Shown: positions 40,730-49,726, counted from the stretch's first letter. The stretch is DNA of 64,000 nt from Kangiella shandongensis (GCF_020005365.1 NZ_JACNML010000008.1:1-64000), one strand, 5' to 3'. Numbers and translations are program-made. Notes: a model not told the origin generated them from the sequence alone.

Positions 40730-41012
40730 TCGCCACAACGTCTGATTCATAACAACCGCGTCATAGTGCATTCTCAGCGTTGCCTGCATTTTTTCGACTG
40801 TAACTGCCTGTTTTATTTACTTCCTTGGGCTGCTCTTATCAATAAGCTGATGCGGTAGTAGCCCCTCTCATGAGTCTCAGATTACCGATGTAAAAAATAC
40901 TGACTGTTTAAATATTGTACAGCGAGGCGTATACTCTTTTACCCTTGGAAGTCCCTATTGACTTCTGTTAGAGCTTGCGTTTGTTCTGGGTTCTTGACCC
41001 GCGTTAACAAAA
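40730..41012. other. Non-coding region before the exported barrel-like protein
   Basis: This stretch completes a gap of 350 bases between fur and the next start. No open frame with a ribosome binding site, RNA gene or strong hairpin was seen. It must contain the promoter of the gene starting at 41024; GCGTATACTCTTTT near 40927 is a weak -10-like stretch. Confidence 0.4.
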
Positions 41013-41023
41013 AGGAGTTAGTA

Positions 41024-41794
41024 ATGTACAAGCGTATCAGACAACAATGCCTTCTGTTGGCATCAATCTCTCTCGTTTTCTTATTTTCCCCGTTGGCCTT
41101 TGCGGCGGAAGAAAAGCCCGCAGCCATGGCTGAAATGTGGCACTTCAAAATTGATCCTAAAGATGGCGGTGCATTTGAGAAAGCGTTTAAAGAGCACGTT
41201 CAGTTTCGAAAAGCCAATGGCGATACTCGTAACTGGTGGGTGTATACACCTCATACCGGGGTCATAGGACGTGATTATTATGTCCGTCATTGCTGCTTTA
41301 AATGGCCGCAACATCAAAAGTACCAAGAAATGGAGGGCATGGATAAGTTAACCGAAAACTGGTTTGCAGGTCCTGCGAAATATGTCAAAAAGACCAGGCA
41401 CTTTTATTCCTGGGTTGATCGTGAAAACAACTACTGGCCAGACGGTACCAAAAGCAATCTGTTAAGGTTGGTTCATTATAAAGTCAAGGTGGGGGCGGAT
41501 ATTGGCCCTGTCGTCAAAGAAATTTCCGATCTGGCCAAAGCGATTGACTGGAAGCGTGCCTGGGGTTGGAGTTATGAGCGCGATATGGATGGGGTTTATC
41601 TGACTTTAGCGATACCCAGCGCCGACTTTTCTGGCTTCGTGCCGCCTAGTCCGAATTTTGAGGAAGCGGCAGCTAAAGAGATTGGTGAAGATGAAGTGAA
41701 AGACTTGTTTAATCGGTTTGACGACATGGTCGAAAGTCGACACTTTAGAGTTATGCGGCTAAGACCTGAGTTGTCGTTAATGCATGAACAATAA
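41024..41794 (+). CDS. Exported protein with two ferredoxin-like (ABM/NIPSNAP-like) halves
   Basis: A 256-residue exported protein. The signal peptide (residues 1-29, ending SPLAFA) is followed by two similar-looking modules: EMWHFKIDPKDGGAFEKAFKEH with a later YYVRHCCFKWPQHQKYQEM, and LVHYKVKVGADIGPVVKEISDLAK with VYLTLAIPS. The strand-helix pattern is that of dimeric alpha/beta-barrel proteins, but no family is recognised. Adjacent cysteines (HCC) stand out. The ATG at 41024 has AAAGGAG 6 bases upstream; an in-frame start 22 codons earlier would bury the signal peptide. Confidence 0.6.
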   Translation: MYKRIRQQCLLLASISLVFLFSPLAFAAEEKPAAMAEMWHFKIDPKDGGAFEKAFKEHVQFRKANGDTRNWWVYTPHTGVIGRDYYVRHCCFKWPQHQKYQEMEGMDKLTENWFAGPAKYVKKTRHFYSWVDRENNYWPDGTKSNLLRLVHYKVKVGADIGPVVKEISDLAKAIDWKRAWGWSYERDMDGVYLTLAIPSADFSGFVPPSPNFEEAAAKEIGEDEVKDLFNRFDDMVESRHFRVMRLRPELSLMHEQ

Positions 41795-41814
41795 GTATCG
41801 TGATAATGCTTATA

Positions 41815-41845
41815 TCAGCGCGGTAACGTGCCGCGCTGACATTTT
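41815..41845. terminator. Hairpin between convergent genes
   Basis: A perfect 9-bp stem (TCAGCGCGG / CCGCGCTGA) with a 7-base loop and CATTTTAG after it. It lies between the convergent ends at 41794 and 41868 and can serve both. Confidence 0.65.
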
Positions 41846-41867
41846 AGCTGGAAACTTATGTCTGATA

Positions 41868-42080
41868 TCAGCTTAAAATGACTTCAAACTTTTGATCCAT
41901 AAACTCAATGGTGTCTCCAGAAACGATCTTTTTGCGCTTTTGGGTCTCAACTGCACCGTTTACCTTAACCATACCTTGGCTAATCACCATTTTGGCCTCA
42001 CCGCCACTGGGCACAATGCCTTCAAATTTAAGGATCTTGAATAGTTCGACAGGTTCTCTATTAATAATGATTGTGTTCAT
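41868..42080 (-). CDS. S4-domain RNA-binding protein (YbcJ-like)
   Basis: A 70-residue protein that is one S4 domain: VELFKILKFEGIVPSGGEAKMVISQGMVKVNGAVETQKRKKIVSGDTIEF. This is the alpha-L RNA-binding motif of the YbcJ/YaaA type. The short length fits stand-alone S4 proteins, which are thought to bind structured RNA in translation or ribosome recycling. It is monocistronic. Confidence 0.88.
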   Translation of the reverse strand: MNTIIINREPVELFKILKFEGIVPSGGEAKMVISQGMVKVNGAVETQKRKKIVSGDTIEFMDQKFEVILS

Positions 42081-42161
42081 TGATGACCTTGTAATTATAT
42101 TGGTGAGTTTACTTTGCTAACCCATCCTATAACTGAGCTCTATAAGGTGTTTCTCTTATTC

Positions 42162-43814
42162 TTAATTTAATAATTCTCTTGCATGATTTTTGATGGTTTC
42201 GGTAATTTCGATACCACCGATCATCCGCGCGAGTTCTTCGATTCGTTGGTCGTTATCGAGTTCTTGTAGCTCAGTTTGTGTACTTTGTTTATCTTGCGAT
42301 TTGGCGACCATCAGATGTTGGTGGCCTTGTGCGGCTACCTGGGCCTGGTGTGTCACACACAGAATCTGAGCTTTGTTACCCAGTTCAGCAAGCAGTTTCC
42401 CAACAATTTCAGCGGTACCGCCGCCAATGCCAACATCGACTTCGTCAAAGATGAGGGTTGGTAGTTGGATAGTCTGCGCATTGATCACCTGCAGAGCCAG
42501 GCTGATACGCGATAACTCACCGCCGGATGCCACTTTTCTCAGTGGTTGTGGTTGTTGCCCTGGGTTGGTGCTGACCATAAACTCAGCCGTTTCAAGTCCA
42601 TGAGATTTGTAGGCGTTTTTGTCGGCAGGTGTTAGCGCTACTTCGAAAATACCGTTACCCAGTCCCAGGTCCTTCATCAGTTCTACAACCTGTTTTTCAA
42701 GATTTTTAGCCGCTTTAGTACGTTCTTTTGAGACTTTTGTCGCTAGCTTCTGGTAGCTTTGCTGTTGACTTTCAAGTTCTTTTTCCAGCTCATCGAAGGT
42801 TTGCTCATCGCCGGAGAGTTGCTCCAGCTCTTGCTCGATGGCCTGCCTGGTTTCCGGCAGGGCTTCCATCGTGACCTGATGCTTTCGTGCTAAATCGTGC
42901 AGTAGAGCCAGCTCTTGTTCCAATTGCTCGAATTCGGCCGGATCGATATCCAGGCTGGCTAAATAGTCACGTAGTTCATGGCTGGCTTCTTCGATTTCGA
43001 CCAGCGCCGACTGCAGCATATCGTGAGTGTTACCGAGGCCCTGATCCATGTTCTGCATATCGCTGATGGTATGAATCACGCGGCCAAGCTGGCTGACCAG
43101 GTTTTCCTCATTCTCGTTTAACGCCATTAAGCTTTGCTGGCCCTGTTCCAGTAACTTACTGGCATTGGCTGCACGCTTATGGTCACTTTCGATATCGGCA
43201 GAGCGGTCAATTGGCGCCTTCTCCAGCTCTTCGAGCTGGAAGGTCAGTAAGTCCTTACGATCATTTTTGTCCTTAAGCTGCTCCTGAAACGAGGTAAGCT
43301 GAGCAGAAATTTCATTGATTTGTTTCGCCAGTTGCTTCAGCTGCTGCGTATCGGCAGATACATCAGCAAACCGATCCAGCAGCTGTAGATGGGTCTGTAG
43401 TTTGAACAGGGATTGGTGTTCATGCTGACCGTGAATATCTACCAGAAAGTCGCCCAGTTCATTCAGTTGTGTCAGATTCACCGGTTGGCCATTGATAAAA
43501 GCTCGAGAGCGACCATCGTGGTTGATCACTCGGCGCAGAATGCAGTCTTTTTCGTCGTCCAGCATTTGTTCTTCGAGCCATTCATGCACGGCTGGCAGTT
43601 GGTTAATATCAAAGATGGCACTAATCTCGGCACGTTTAGCACCGTGGCGCACGACGCCGCTGTCCGCCCTTGCTCCAAGCGCAAAGGACAGGGCATCCAC
43701 CATGATGGACTTACCGGCACCGGTTTCACCCGTCACTACGGTCATGCCCGGCTGTAACTCCAGGTCAAGCTGATCGATAATGGCAAAATCTTTGATATGA
43801 ATACTAGCAAGCAT
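42162..43814 (-). CDS. recN: DNA repair protein RecN
   Basis: A 550-residue SMC-like ATPase in double-strand-break repair. The N-terminal Walker A is VVTGETGAGKSIMVDALSFALG, a long coiled coil occupies about 155-370, and the C-terminal ABC signature (RKVASGGELSRISLALQV) is followed by Walker B (LPTLIFDEVDVGIGG). The length matches the family. It lies 18 bases downstream of nadK on the same strand, the usual nadK-recN pair. No LexA box was recognised upstream. Confidence 0.95.
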   Translation of the reverse strand: MLASIHIKDFAIIDQLDLELQPGMTVVTGETGAGKSIMVDALSFALGARADSGVVRHGAKRAEISAIFDINQLPAVHEWLEEQMLDDEKDCILRRVINHDGRSRAFINGQPVNLTQLNELGDFLVDIHGQHEHQSLFKLQTHLQLLDRFADVSADTQQLKQLAKQINEISAQLTSFQEQLKDKNDRKDLLTFQLEELEKAPIDRSADIESDHKRAANASKLLEQGQQSLMALNENEENLVSQLGRVIHTISDMQNMDQGLGNTHDMLQSALVEIEEASHELRDYLASLDIDPAEFEQLEQELALLHDLARKHQVTMEALPETRQAIEQELEQLSGDEQTFDELEKELESQQQSYQKLATKVSKERTKAAKNLEKQVVELMKDLGLGNGIFEVALTPADKNAYKSHGLETAEFMVSTNPGQQPQPLRKVASGGELSRISLALQVINAQTIQLPTLIFDEVDVGIGGGTAEIVGKLLAELGNKAQILCVTHQAQVAAQGHQHLMVAKSQDKQSTQTELQELDNDQRIEELARMIGGIEITETIKNHARELLN

Positions 43815-43832
43815 GATTGTCGTCGTTTTGAA

Positions 43833-44717
43833 TTATAGTTTTGAGCCCCAACCCAGTTTTGTGCGTAGCAAGCGGAAGTAATCATAGTCTTTAGGATGCA
43901 GTAACCATAAGTCTTCCTTACGCTTGCGGATGCAAATCTTTTCACCCGGTACGACCGGAAAGCGCACCTGACCATCACAACTGAGGCGTGCTTCATTTTC
44001 GTTATCCTGACTGAATACGATATCAACTTTACTATCAGCGTCAATCGAAATTGGGCGACTGGAGAGTGTATGCGGGAACATGGGTACCAGTGAAATAGCG
44101 TTGATTGATGGTGACATAATCGGACCACCCGCGGATAGAGAGTAGGCCGTCGAGCCTGTCGGCGTTGAGATAATCAAGCCATCACCGCGCAAGCTATAGA
44201 CGAAGGAGTCGTTGATATAAACTTCGAACTCAATCATACGGGAAATTTCACCGGGATAGAGTACGATATCATTCAAGGCATCGCTGTATCGCTCCTGATT
44301 GTCGTCACCTTCGATATCGGCCTCGAGTAAAAAGCGGCGCTCCTCCTTGTATTCACCAGTCAGTACCTCACTGACTTTTTCCGTGACCTGTTGTGGCTGG
44401 ATATCGGTTAAGAATCCCAGGTAACCACGGTTAACGCCCAACAAAGGAATGTTATAACTCGCCATCAGCCGTGCTGAGTAGAGCATGGAGCCGTCGCCAC
44501 CGACGACAATAACCAGGTTCGCCGCTTCACCAATGGTCTGCCACGGGGCTGAATGTGTCGTTTGGACATCAATCCCTTCGGCTACCGACTCTTCAACCAG
44601 TACGTGATAGCCAGCATTGAGTAAATGGTGGTACAGCGTCATAATGGTTTCACCGACTTCTCGATGTTTCGGCTTGCCCATAATACCAATAGTTTTAAAG
44701 CGTAAAGCTGGAGCCAC
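43833..44717 (-). CDS. nadK: NAD kinase
   Basis: A 294-residue enzyme that phosphorylates NAD to NADP with ATP. It starts FKTIGIMGKPKHREVGETIMTLYHHL, has the GGDGS motif (VVVGGDGSMLYSARLM) and the conserved DGLIISTPTGSTAYSLSAGGPI loop. It is divergent from hrcA, with a 123-base spacer carrying a sigma-32-like promoter in the hrcA direction. It is first in the nadK-recN pair. Confidence 0.95.
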   Translation of the reverse strand: MAPALRFKTIGIMGKPKHREVGETIMTLYHHLLNAGYHVLVEESVAEGIDVQTTHSAPWQTIGEAANLVIVVGGDGSMLYSARLMASYNIPLLGVNRGYLGFLTDIQPQQVTEKVSEVLTGEYKEERRFLLEADIEGDDNQERYSDALNDIVLYPGEISRMIEFEVYINDSFVYSLRGDGLIISTPTGSTAYSLSAGGPIMSPSINAISLVPMFPHTLSSRPISIDADSKVDIVFSQDNENEARLSCDGQVRFPVVPGEKICIRKRKEDLWLLHPKDYDYFRLLRTKLGWGSKL

Positions 44718-44732
44718 GTTGTGTCTTGTTCC

Positions 44733-44760
44733 CTTGTAATTGCATTATTGACCCACATTT
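44733..44760 (+). promoter_or_regulatory. Sigma-32-type promoter of hrcA
   Basis: CTTGTAA (44733-44739) is followed after 13 bases by CCACATTT, which fits the heat-shock consensus CTTGAAA/CCCCATNT at 6 of 7 positions in each element. The hrcA start is 80 bases further on. Confidence 0.6.
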
Positions 44761-44840
44761 AAGAATATATACAGCTAATAGGCAAGGGTTATTACCAATA
44801 GTTGTCACCATAAATCCGACAATGGAGCAGAGAATACTTC

Positions 44841-45869
44841 ATGAGCAAGTTTGATCAGCGCGCCCAGATATTAATGAAAACACTGGTGGAAACCTATATT
44901 TCCAGTGGCCAGCCCGTGGGCTCAAAAACATTGCTGGAAAATTCACAGCTCAATGTGAGTTCTGCTACCGTGCGCAATGTTATGCACGATCTGGAGAGCA
45001 TGGGGTTACTGACTGCGCCCTATACTTCAGCGGGTCGGATCCCGACGTCACAGGGAGTACGGCTGTTTGTCGATCAGTTGCTGACTGTGTCGGATGTCGA
45101 AGATATTTATTTAAAACAGCTGCAAAAACATCTGGGCAATGTCTCCGAAACGGGGGAAATGCTCGCCAGCGTCAGTAATATGCTCTCACAAGTGACTCAG
45201 ATGGCCGGGTTGATTCGGGTGCCTCGTCGTGACGTTACTTGTGTTAAGCAGGTAGAGTTTGTGCCGCTGACACAAAATAAAGTCCTGGTGGTGCTGGTAT
45301 TAAGTGACGGTGAGGTACAGAATCGTGTGATTCAGTTGGACAGTGACGTGTCGCGGGATCAGTTGCAACAGGCTACCAATTACGTCAATCATCATTTTGC
45401 CGGAAAAGAGCTTGATACGGTGCGTCGGGAATTGCTTAAAGAGCTAAAAGACGATCGCGCCAGGATGGATCAAATGATGGCATCGATGGTTGAGGTGGCT
45501 GAAAAAGGTTTTGCCGGCAATGAAGACGAGGTACAGGTCACTGGCAAGTCTCAATTGTTGAACTGGGCGGATTCGGGCGATATTTCCGATCTGCGATCCG
45601 TGTTCGATGCCTTTGCTGAGAAAACGCAGATGCTGACCCTTCTGGACAAATGTTTAAACGCGGAAGGCGTACAGCTCTTTATCGGTGAAGAGTCGGGTTA
45701 CGATGTATTGTCACAGTGCAGTGTGGTTGGAGCGCCCTACAGCATTGATGGACAGGCGGTTGGCGTGCTTGCCGTTGTCGGGCCGACACGCATGGCTTAT
45801 GACAAGGTTATCCCCATGGTCGATATTACCGCAAAATTGATATCAGCAGCCTTGAATAATGAAGACTAA
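44841..45869 (+). CDS. hrcA: Heat-inducible transcription repressor HrcA
   Basis: A 342-residue repressor with an N-terminal winged HTH (QRAQILMKTLVETYISSGQPVGSKTLLENSQLNVSSATVRNVMHDLESMGLLTAPYTSAGRIPTSQGVRLFVD) and the long GAF-like C-terminal domain (VKQVEFVPLTQNKVLVVLVLSDG). It normally blocks CIRCE sites and is stabilised by GroEL. The gene heads the heat-shock block hrcA-grpE-...-dnaK-dnaJ. No CIRCE was found at hrcA, grpE or dnaK, so its local targets are unclear. Confidence 0.93.
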   Translation: MSKFDQRAQILMKTLVETYISSGQPVGSKTLLENSQLNVSSATVRNVMHDLESMGLLTAPYTSAGRIPTSQGVRLFVDQLLTVSDVEDIYLKQLQKHLGNVSETGEMLASVSNMLSQVTQMAGLIRVPRRDVTCVKQVEFVPLTQNKVLVVLVLSDGEVQNRVIQLDSDVSRDQLQQATNYVNHHFAGKELDTVRRELLKELKDDRARMDQMMASMVEVAEKGFAGNEDEVQVTGKSQLLNWADSGDISDLRSVFDAFAEKTQMLTLLDKCLNAEGVQLFIGEESGYDVLSQCSVVGAPYSIDGQAVGVLAVVGPTRMAYDKVIPMVDITAKLISAALNNED

Positions 45870-45909
45870 GCCTCATATTGTGAAACAAAGGTAGAATTCA
45901 GTACGTTTA

Positions 45910-45930
45910 CTGAGCGATAAACTGGCTCAG
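45910..45930 (+). promoter_or_regulatory. Inverted repeat before grpE (possible operator)
   Basis: CTGAGC and GCTCAG form a perfect 6-bp inverted repeat with exactly 9 bases between, the spacer length of CIRCE, but the arms differ from the CIRCE consensus (TTAGCACTC). It lies 33 bases before the grpE start. It could be an operator or a weak hairpin after hrcA. Confidence 0.35.
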
Positions 45931-45962
45931 AGCGTTTTATTTGATGATGTTGGAGAGGCACT

Positions 45963-46583
45963 ATGTCTGAAAAAGACAAGCAAAATCAAACCAGTGAACA
46001 GAAAGAAGAATTAAACGAAGCCCAACAAGAGGCGGCAGAACAAGAGGTCGAGGACGCTGTGGAAGAGGCGGTAGAAGAAGCTGTCGAAGCTGCAGAAAAC
46101 CTAACCGACGAAGAGAAAAAAATCCTTGAGCTGGAAAAAGCTCTTGAAGAAGCTGAAGCAAAAGCCGCTGAGAATATGGATCTTGCGTTACGCACAAAAG
46201 CTGAAGCTGAGAATATTCGCCGTCGTTCGGAGAATGAAGTCACCAGTGCGCGTAAATACGCCATTGAAAAATTCGCAGAAGAGCTGTTGGCTGTGGTTGA
46301 TAGTATTGAGCAGGGACTGCAGGCTAAAGCCGAGCACGAAGAGTCGAAAGCCATGAAAGAAGGAATGGAGCTGACTTTGAAGATGGCGCTATCGACGCTG
46401 GAGAAGTTTGGCGTAGAGCAGTTAAACCCCATTGAAGAAGTATTCGATCCGCAATTGCACGAAGCCATGACGATGGTGCCCAGTCCAGATCATGAAAAGA
46501 ATACGATCATCGACGTGTTCCAGAAAGGGTACCTGTTGAATGGTCGCGTGATTCGTCCGGCACGGGTAGTAGTTGCTCAATAA
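45963..46583 (+). CDS. grpE: Nucleotide exchange factor GrpE
   Basis: A 206-residue co-chaperone that releases ADP from DnaK. The N-terminal 60 residues are acidic and probably disordered, followed by a long coiled coil with RTKAEAENIRRRSENEV, then the beta domain (FGVEQLNPIEEVFDPQLHEAMTMVPS ... VFQKGYLLNGRVIRPARVVVAQ). GGAGAG lies before the ATG. A strong terminator follows, so grpE is not directly co-transcribed with dnaK. Confidence 0.95.
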   Translation: MSEKDKQNQTSEQKEELNEAQQEAAEQEVEDAVEEAVEEAVEAAENLTDEEKKILELEKALEEAEAKAAENMDLALRTKAEAENIRRRSENEVTSARKYAIEKFAEELLAVVDSIEQGLQAKAEHEESKAMKEGMELTLKMALSTLEKFGVEQLNPIEEVFDPQLHEAMTMVPSPDHEKNTIIDVFQKGYLLNGRVIRPARVVVAQ

Positions 46584-46603
46584 CCGGCGTTTTTATCGCT
46601 TAG

Positions 46604-46632
46604 AAAAGCTGGCTTTAAAGCCAGCTTTTTTT
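46604..46632 (+). terminator. Rho-independent terminator of grpE
   Basis: AAAGCTGGC pairs with GCCAGCTTT around a TTTAAA loop, followed by a T-run. Confidence 0.93.
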
Positions 46633-46949
46633 ATGCCCTAAAGCAATTGGATTGAGTCCAGTGAGCTAAGTTCCGTTGCCAATAAGTTCCCTTCAAGAGT
46701 GTGATCGGTGTTGTGTTATAAATATAAAAAGTCTTTTTTAATCAATTGATTACAATCAATAGGCTTTCCGACAGGGTCACCCCCGTCGTGTCTATTATTT
46801 GTCACTATCCGAGTGGTTGCTATCACAAAAAAACGGCTAAATGTTAAAGCCGATTTTACAAAGATCTGAGTGTGAACCAAGCCATGTTTTGCTGCGGGTT
46901 TTGCGTGTTACAACGAACCTCCATTTGCAACGAAAACATGGTGAACATA
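46633..46949. other. Intergenic region before the small-Cys-protein pair
   Basis: No gene is supported here. It contains the perfect palindrome AATCAATTGATT (46740-46751) followed by a further ATCAAT, a GACAGGG/CCCCGTC-type hairpin near 46770, and a weak hairpin (CGGCT / AGCCG, 46834-46852). The promoter for the downstream pair should lie here; TATAAATATAAAAAG near 46720 is a possible -10 region. Confidence 0.4.
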
Positions 46950-47231
46950 ATGAAAAAGTCAGTCTTAGCGCTTAGCGTGATTCTTACATCTCTCTTGGGT
47001 ACGGCCTACGCAGATGATGCAGATATCTTAAAACAGTTTGATATTAGAGCTTGTCAGTCTGAGGCAAAAGAACAGGCGGATGCTGGCCAGGACGAGCAAC
47101 CATTAAACTGTCAGTGCAAAATTGATAACACTGATTACAAGTCGTTGGCAGCAGCCAAGAAGCAGGGCGACTTAGCCAAGGTTCAGAAGATCAAGCAGAA
47201 AGCCCGAGACGCCTGTACTGAGAACGCTTAA
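46950..47231 (+). CDS. Small secreted four-cysteine protein A
   Basis: A 93-residue product with a Sec signal peptide (MKKSVLALSVILTSLLGTAYA, cleavage near residue 21). The mature part has four cysteines spaced C-x18-C-x-C-x32-C, ending QKIKQKARDACTENA. The block NTDYKSLAAAKKQGDLAKVQKIKQKAR recurs in the next gene, so the two are tandem paralogues. The spacing predicts two periplasmic disulfides. Start chosen at ATG 46950; an earlier in-frame start would place a Cys-rich stretch before the signal peptide. Function is unknown; it lies between grpE and dnaK. Confidence 0.7.
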   Translation: MKKSVLALSVILTSLLGTAYADDADILKQFDIRACQSEAKEQADAGQDEQPLNCQCKIDNTDYKSLAAAKKQGDLAKVQKIKQKARDACTENA

Positions 47232-47273
47232 CTCGATTTCTCTCCCACTAAAGCAACTTAAAAGGTGATTATT

Positions 47274-47558
47274 ATGAAAAAGACATTACTACTGATTGTA
47301 ACCGTGACAGGCCTTACTCTTGCTGGAAGCGCTGTAGCTAATAATGCTGAAGCCAAGAAGCAGCAGGACTTACAGGCTTGCGAAACCAAGACTCAGCAGC
47401 TGCCGGAAAATGTTCGTGCAAAGCAGAAAGAAAGCTGTGAGTGTGTAGTGCAGAACACGGACTATACTGCCCTGGAAGAGGCAAAGAGCAAAGGCGAGAT
47501 GGCGAAAGTGCAGGACATCAAAAACAAGGCACGCCAGGCCTGTACTCAGGATATGTAA
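47274..47558 (+). CDS. Small secreted four-cysteine protein B
   Basis: A 94-residue paralogue of the preceding gene: signal peptide (MKKTLLLIVTVTGLTLAGSAVA), then cysteines in exactly the same C-x18-C-x-C-x32-C spacing, with NTDYTALEEAKSKGEMAKVQDIKNKARQAC aligned to its sister. The first 18-residue spacer is diverged while the helix before the last Cys is well conserved. AAAGG precedes the ATG at 47274. It lies 42 bases after its paralogue and is followed by a terminator with a UUCG tetraloop. Confidence 0.75.
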   Translation: MKKTLLLIVTVTGLTLAGSAVANNAEAKKQQDLQACETKTQQLPENVRAKQKESCECVVQNTDYTALEEAKSKGEMAKVQDIKNKARQACTQDM

Positions 47559-47585
47559 TAGTACACTGTAGATACTCTCCTATCG

Positions 47586-47613
47586 AAAGCTGGCCTTCGG
47601 GTCAGCTTTTCTA
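47586..47613 (+). terminator. Terminator with UUCG tetraloop
   Basis: AAAGCTGGCC pairs with GGTCAGCTTT (one G-U pair) around TTCG and is followed by a T-rich run. It closes the transcript of the two small secreted proteins. Confidence 0.88.
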
Positions 47614-47640
47614 TTTCTGCCGAATAAAAATAGTCAGGCC

Positions 47641-47668
47641 CTTGAAAAATCGGTGGGAAACCTAATAT
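47641..47668 (+). promoter_or_regulatory. Sigma-32-type promoter of dnaK
   Basis: A perfect CTTGAAA (47641-47647) is followed after 13 bases by CCTAATAT, close to the heat-shock -10 consensus CCCCATNT. The dnaK start is 118 bases further. The spacing is the same as at hrcA. Confidence 0.7.
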
Positions 47669-47785
47669 TGGGTGTCAGCTAATCAGGTATAAACCTTAAA
47701 AAAGTAGGATTAAGGGGTTGATCTACTAAAGCCAGCCCCCACATAAGCTACAAGCAAGATTTAAAGACCCTTTTGGAGTGAAAAC

Positions 47786-49726
47786 ATGGCCAAAATAATC
47801 GGAATTGATTTAGGTACAACAAATTCATGTGTTGCCGTTCTCGACGGTGACAAGCCTCGTGTTATTGAAAATGCCGAAGGCGCACGCACAACCCCATCCA
47901 TCATCGCTTACACAGACGGTGAGACTTTGGTGGGGCAGTCAGCGAAGCGTCAGGCAGTGACTAACCCTGAGAACACTTTGTTCGCGATCAAGCGTTTGAT
48001 TGGTCGTAAATTCAAGGACAGTGTGGTTCAGAAAGATAAAGGCATGGTCCCTTACAAAATTATCGAAGCGGACAATGGTGACGCCTGGGTTCAGGTTAAT
48101 GACAAGAAAATGGCGCCACCGCAGGTTTCTGCTGAAGTCTTGAAAAAGATGAAGAAAACAGCGGAAGATTTCCTGGGTGAAGAAGTTAAAGAAGCCGTGA
48201 TTACGGTTCCTGCATACTTCAACGACTCACAGCGTCAGGCGACAAAAGATGCTGGTCGTATTGCTGGTTTAGATGTTAAGCGTATCATCAACGAGCCAAC
48301 CGCGGCGGCGTTAGCCTACGGTATGGATAAAGAGCGTGGCGACCACACGATTGCGGTTTATGACCTTGGTGGTGGTACTTTCGATATCTCTATCATTGAA
48401 ATCGCGGAAGTCGATGGTGAGCACACCTTTGAAGTACTTTCTACTAATGGTGATACATTCCTTGGTGGTGAAGATTTTGACATGCGCGTTATTGAATACT
48501 TGGCTGAAGAGTTCAAGAAAGAGTCAGGTATTGACTTACAAGGCGACGCATTAGCGATGCAGCGTTTAAAAGAAGCTGGTGAAAAAGCGAAGATTGAATT
48601 GTCTTCAAGCAGCCAGACTGAAGTTAACCTGCCGTATATTACAGCAGATGCAACCGGTCCTAAGCACCTTAACATCAAGCTAACTCGTGCTAAATTAGAA
48701 GCATTGGTTGAAGACCTGGTTGAGCGTACGCTTGAGCCTGTTAAGCAAGCACTAAAAGATGCCGGTGTCTCTAACTCAGAAATCGACGACGTTATCTTAG
48801 TGGGTGGTCAAACACGTATGCCTAAAGTTCAGGAAGCCGTTTCTGGCTTCTTCGGCAAAGATGCGCGTAAAGACGTTAATCCTGACGAAGCGGTAGCTGT
48901 CGGTGCTGCGATCCAAGGTGCGGTTCTTGGCGGTGATGTCAAAGACGTTCTTCTATTAGACGTAACGCCTTTAACGCTAGGTATTGAAACTATGGGTCAG
49001 GTAATGACTCCGCTGATTGATAAGAATACAACGATTCCAACTAAGGCATCGCAAACGTTCTCAACAGCTGAAGATAATCAGACTGCGGTAACGGTTCACG
49101 TCCTTCAGGGTGAGCGTAAGATGGCTGCGCAGAATAAATCACTGGGTCGTTTTGACCTGGCTGATATTCCACCAGCACCACGCGGAACGCCACAAATTGA
49201 AGTAACGTTCGACATTGATGCCAACGGTATCATGCACGTGTCTGCGAAAGATAAGGCGACTGGTAAAGAGCAATCGATTCAGATTAAAGCCTCTTCAGGT
49301 TTGACCGATGAAGAAATCGATCAAATGGTGAAGGATGCTGAAGCACATGCTGAAGAAGATAAGAAGTTCCAGGAGTTGGTCGAAGCGCGGAATCAGGCTG
49401 ATGGTCTTATCCACGCCACTCGTAAGTCTTTAAACGACGAAAATATGCAGTTTGAAGATGGTGAGAAAGAAGCGATTGAAGCAGCGGCTAACGATTTGGA
49501 AGAAGCGATCAAAGGTGATGACTTAGAAGATATTAAAGCTAAGACTGAAGCCCTAAGCCAAGCCTCTGCGAAGATGGCCGAGCGTATGTATGCCGATGCG
49601 CAGCAGCAAGCTGAAGCAGGTCAGCAGGCGGGTGGAGAACAAGCTTCTGACGACAACTCTTCAGCCGATGATGTGGTAGACGCTGAGTTTGAGGAAGTTG
49701 ACGACAAAGATAATTCTAAGTCATAA
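47786..49726 (+). CDS. dnaK: Molecular chaperone DnaK (Hsp70)
   Basis: A 646-residue Hsp70. The nucleotide-binding domain opens [20 protein letters not shown], contains [18 protein letters not shown] and [17 protein letters not shown], and is followed by the linker [15 protein letters not shown]. The substrate-binding domain and lid follow, with a Gln/Ala-rich acidic tail ([15 protein letters not shown] ... [11 protein letters not shown]). TTTGGAG lies before the ATG. It works with DnaJ (next gene) and GrpE. Confidence 0.97.
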   Translation: MAKIIGIDLGTTNSCVAVLDGDKPRVIENAEGARTTPSIIAYTDGETLVGQSAKRQAVTNPENTLFAIKRLIGRKFKDSVVQKDKGMVPYKIIEADNGDAWVQVNDKKMAPPQVSAEVLKKMKKTAEDFLGEEVKEAVITVPAYFNDSQRQATKDAGRIAGLDVKRIINEPTAAALAYGMDKERGDHTIAVYDLGGGTFDISIIEIAEVDGEHTFEVLSTNGDTFLGGEDFDMRVIEYLAEEFKKESGIDLQGDALAMQRLKEAGEKAKIELSSSSQTEVNLPYITADATGPKHLNIKLTRAKLEALVEDLVERTLEPVKQALKDAGVSNSEIDDVILVGGQTRMPKVQEAVSGFFGKDARKDVNPDEAVAVGAAIQGAVLGGDVKDVLLLDVTPLTLGIETMGQVMTPLIDKNTTIPTKASQTFSTAEDNQTAVTVHVLQGERKMAAQNKSLGRFDLADIPPAPRGTPQIEVTFDIDANGIMHVSAKDKATGKEQSIQIKASSGLTDEEIDQMVKDAEAHAEEDKKFQELVEARNQADGLIHATRKSLNDENMQFEDGEKEAIEAAANDLEEAIKGDDLEDIKAKTEALSQASAKMAERMYADAQQQAEAGQQAGGEQASDDNSSADDVVDAEFEEVDDKDNSKS

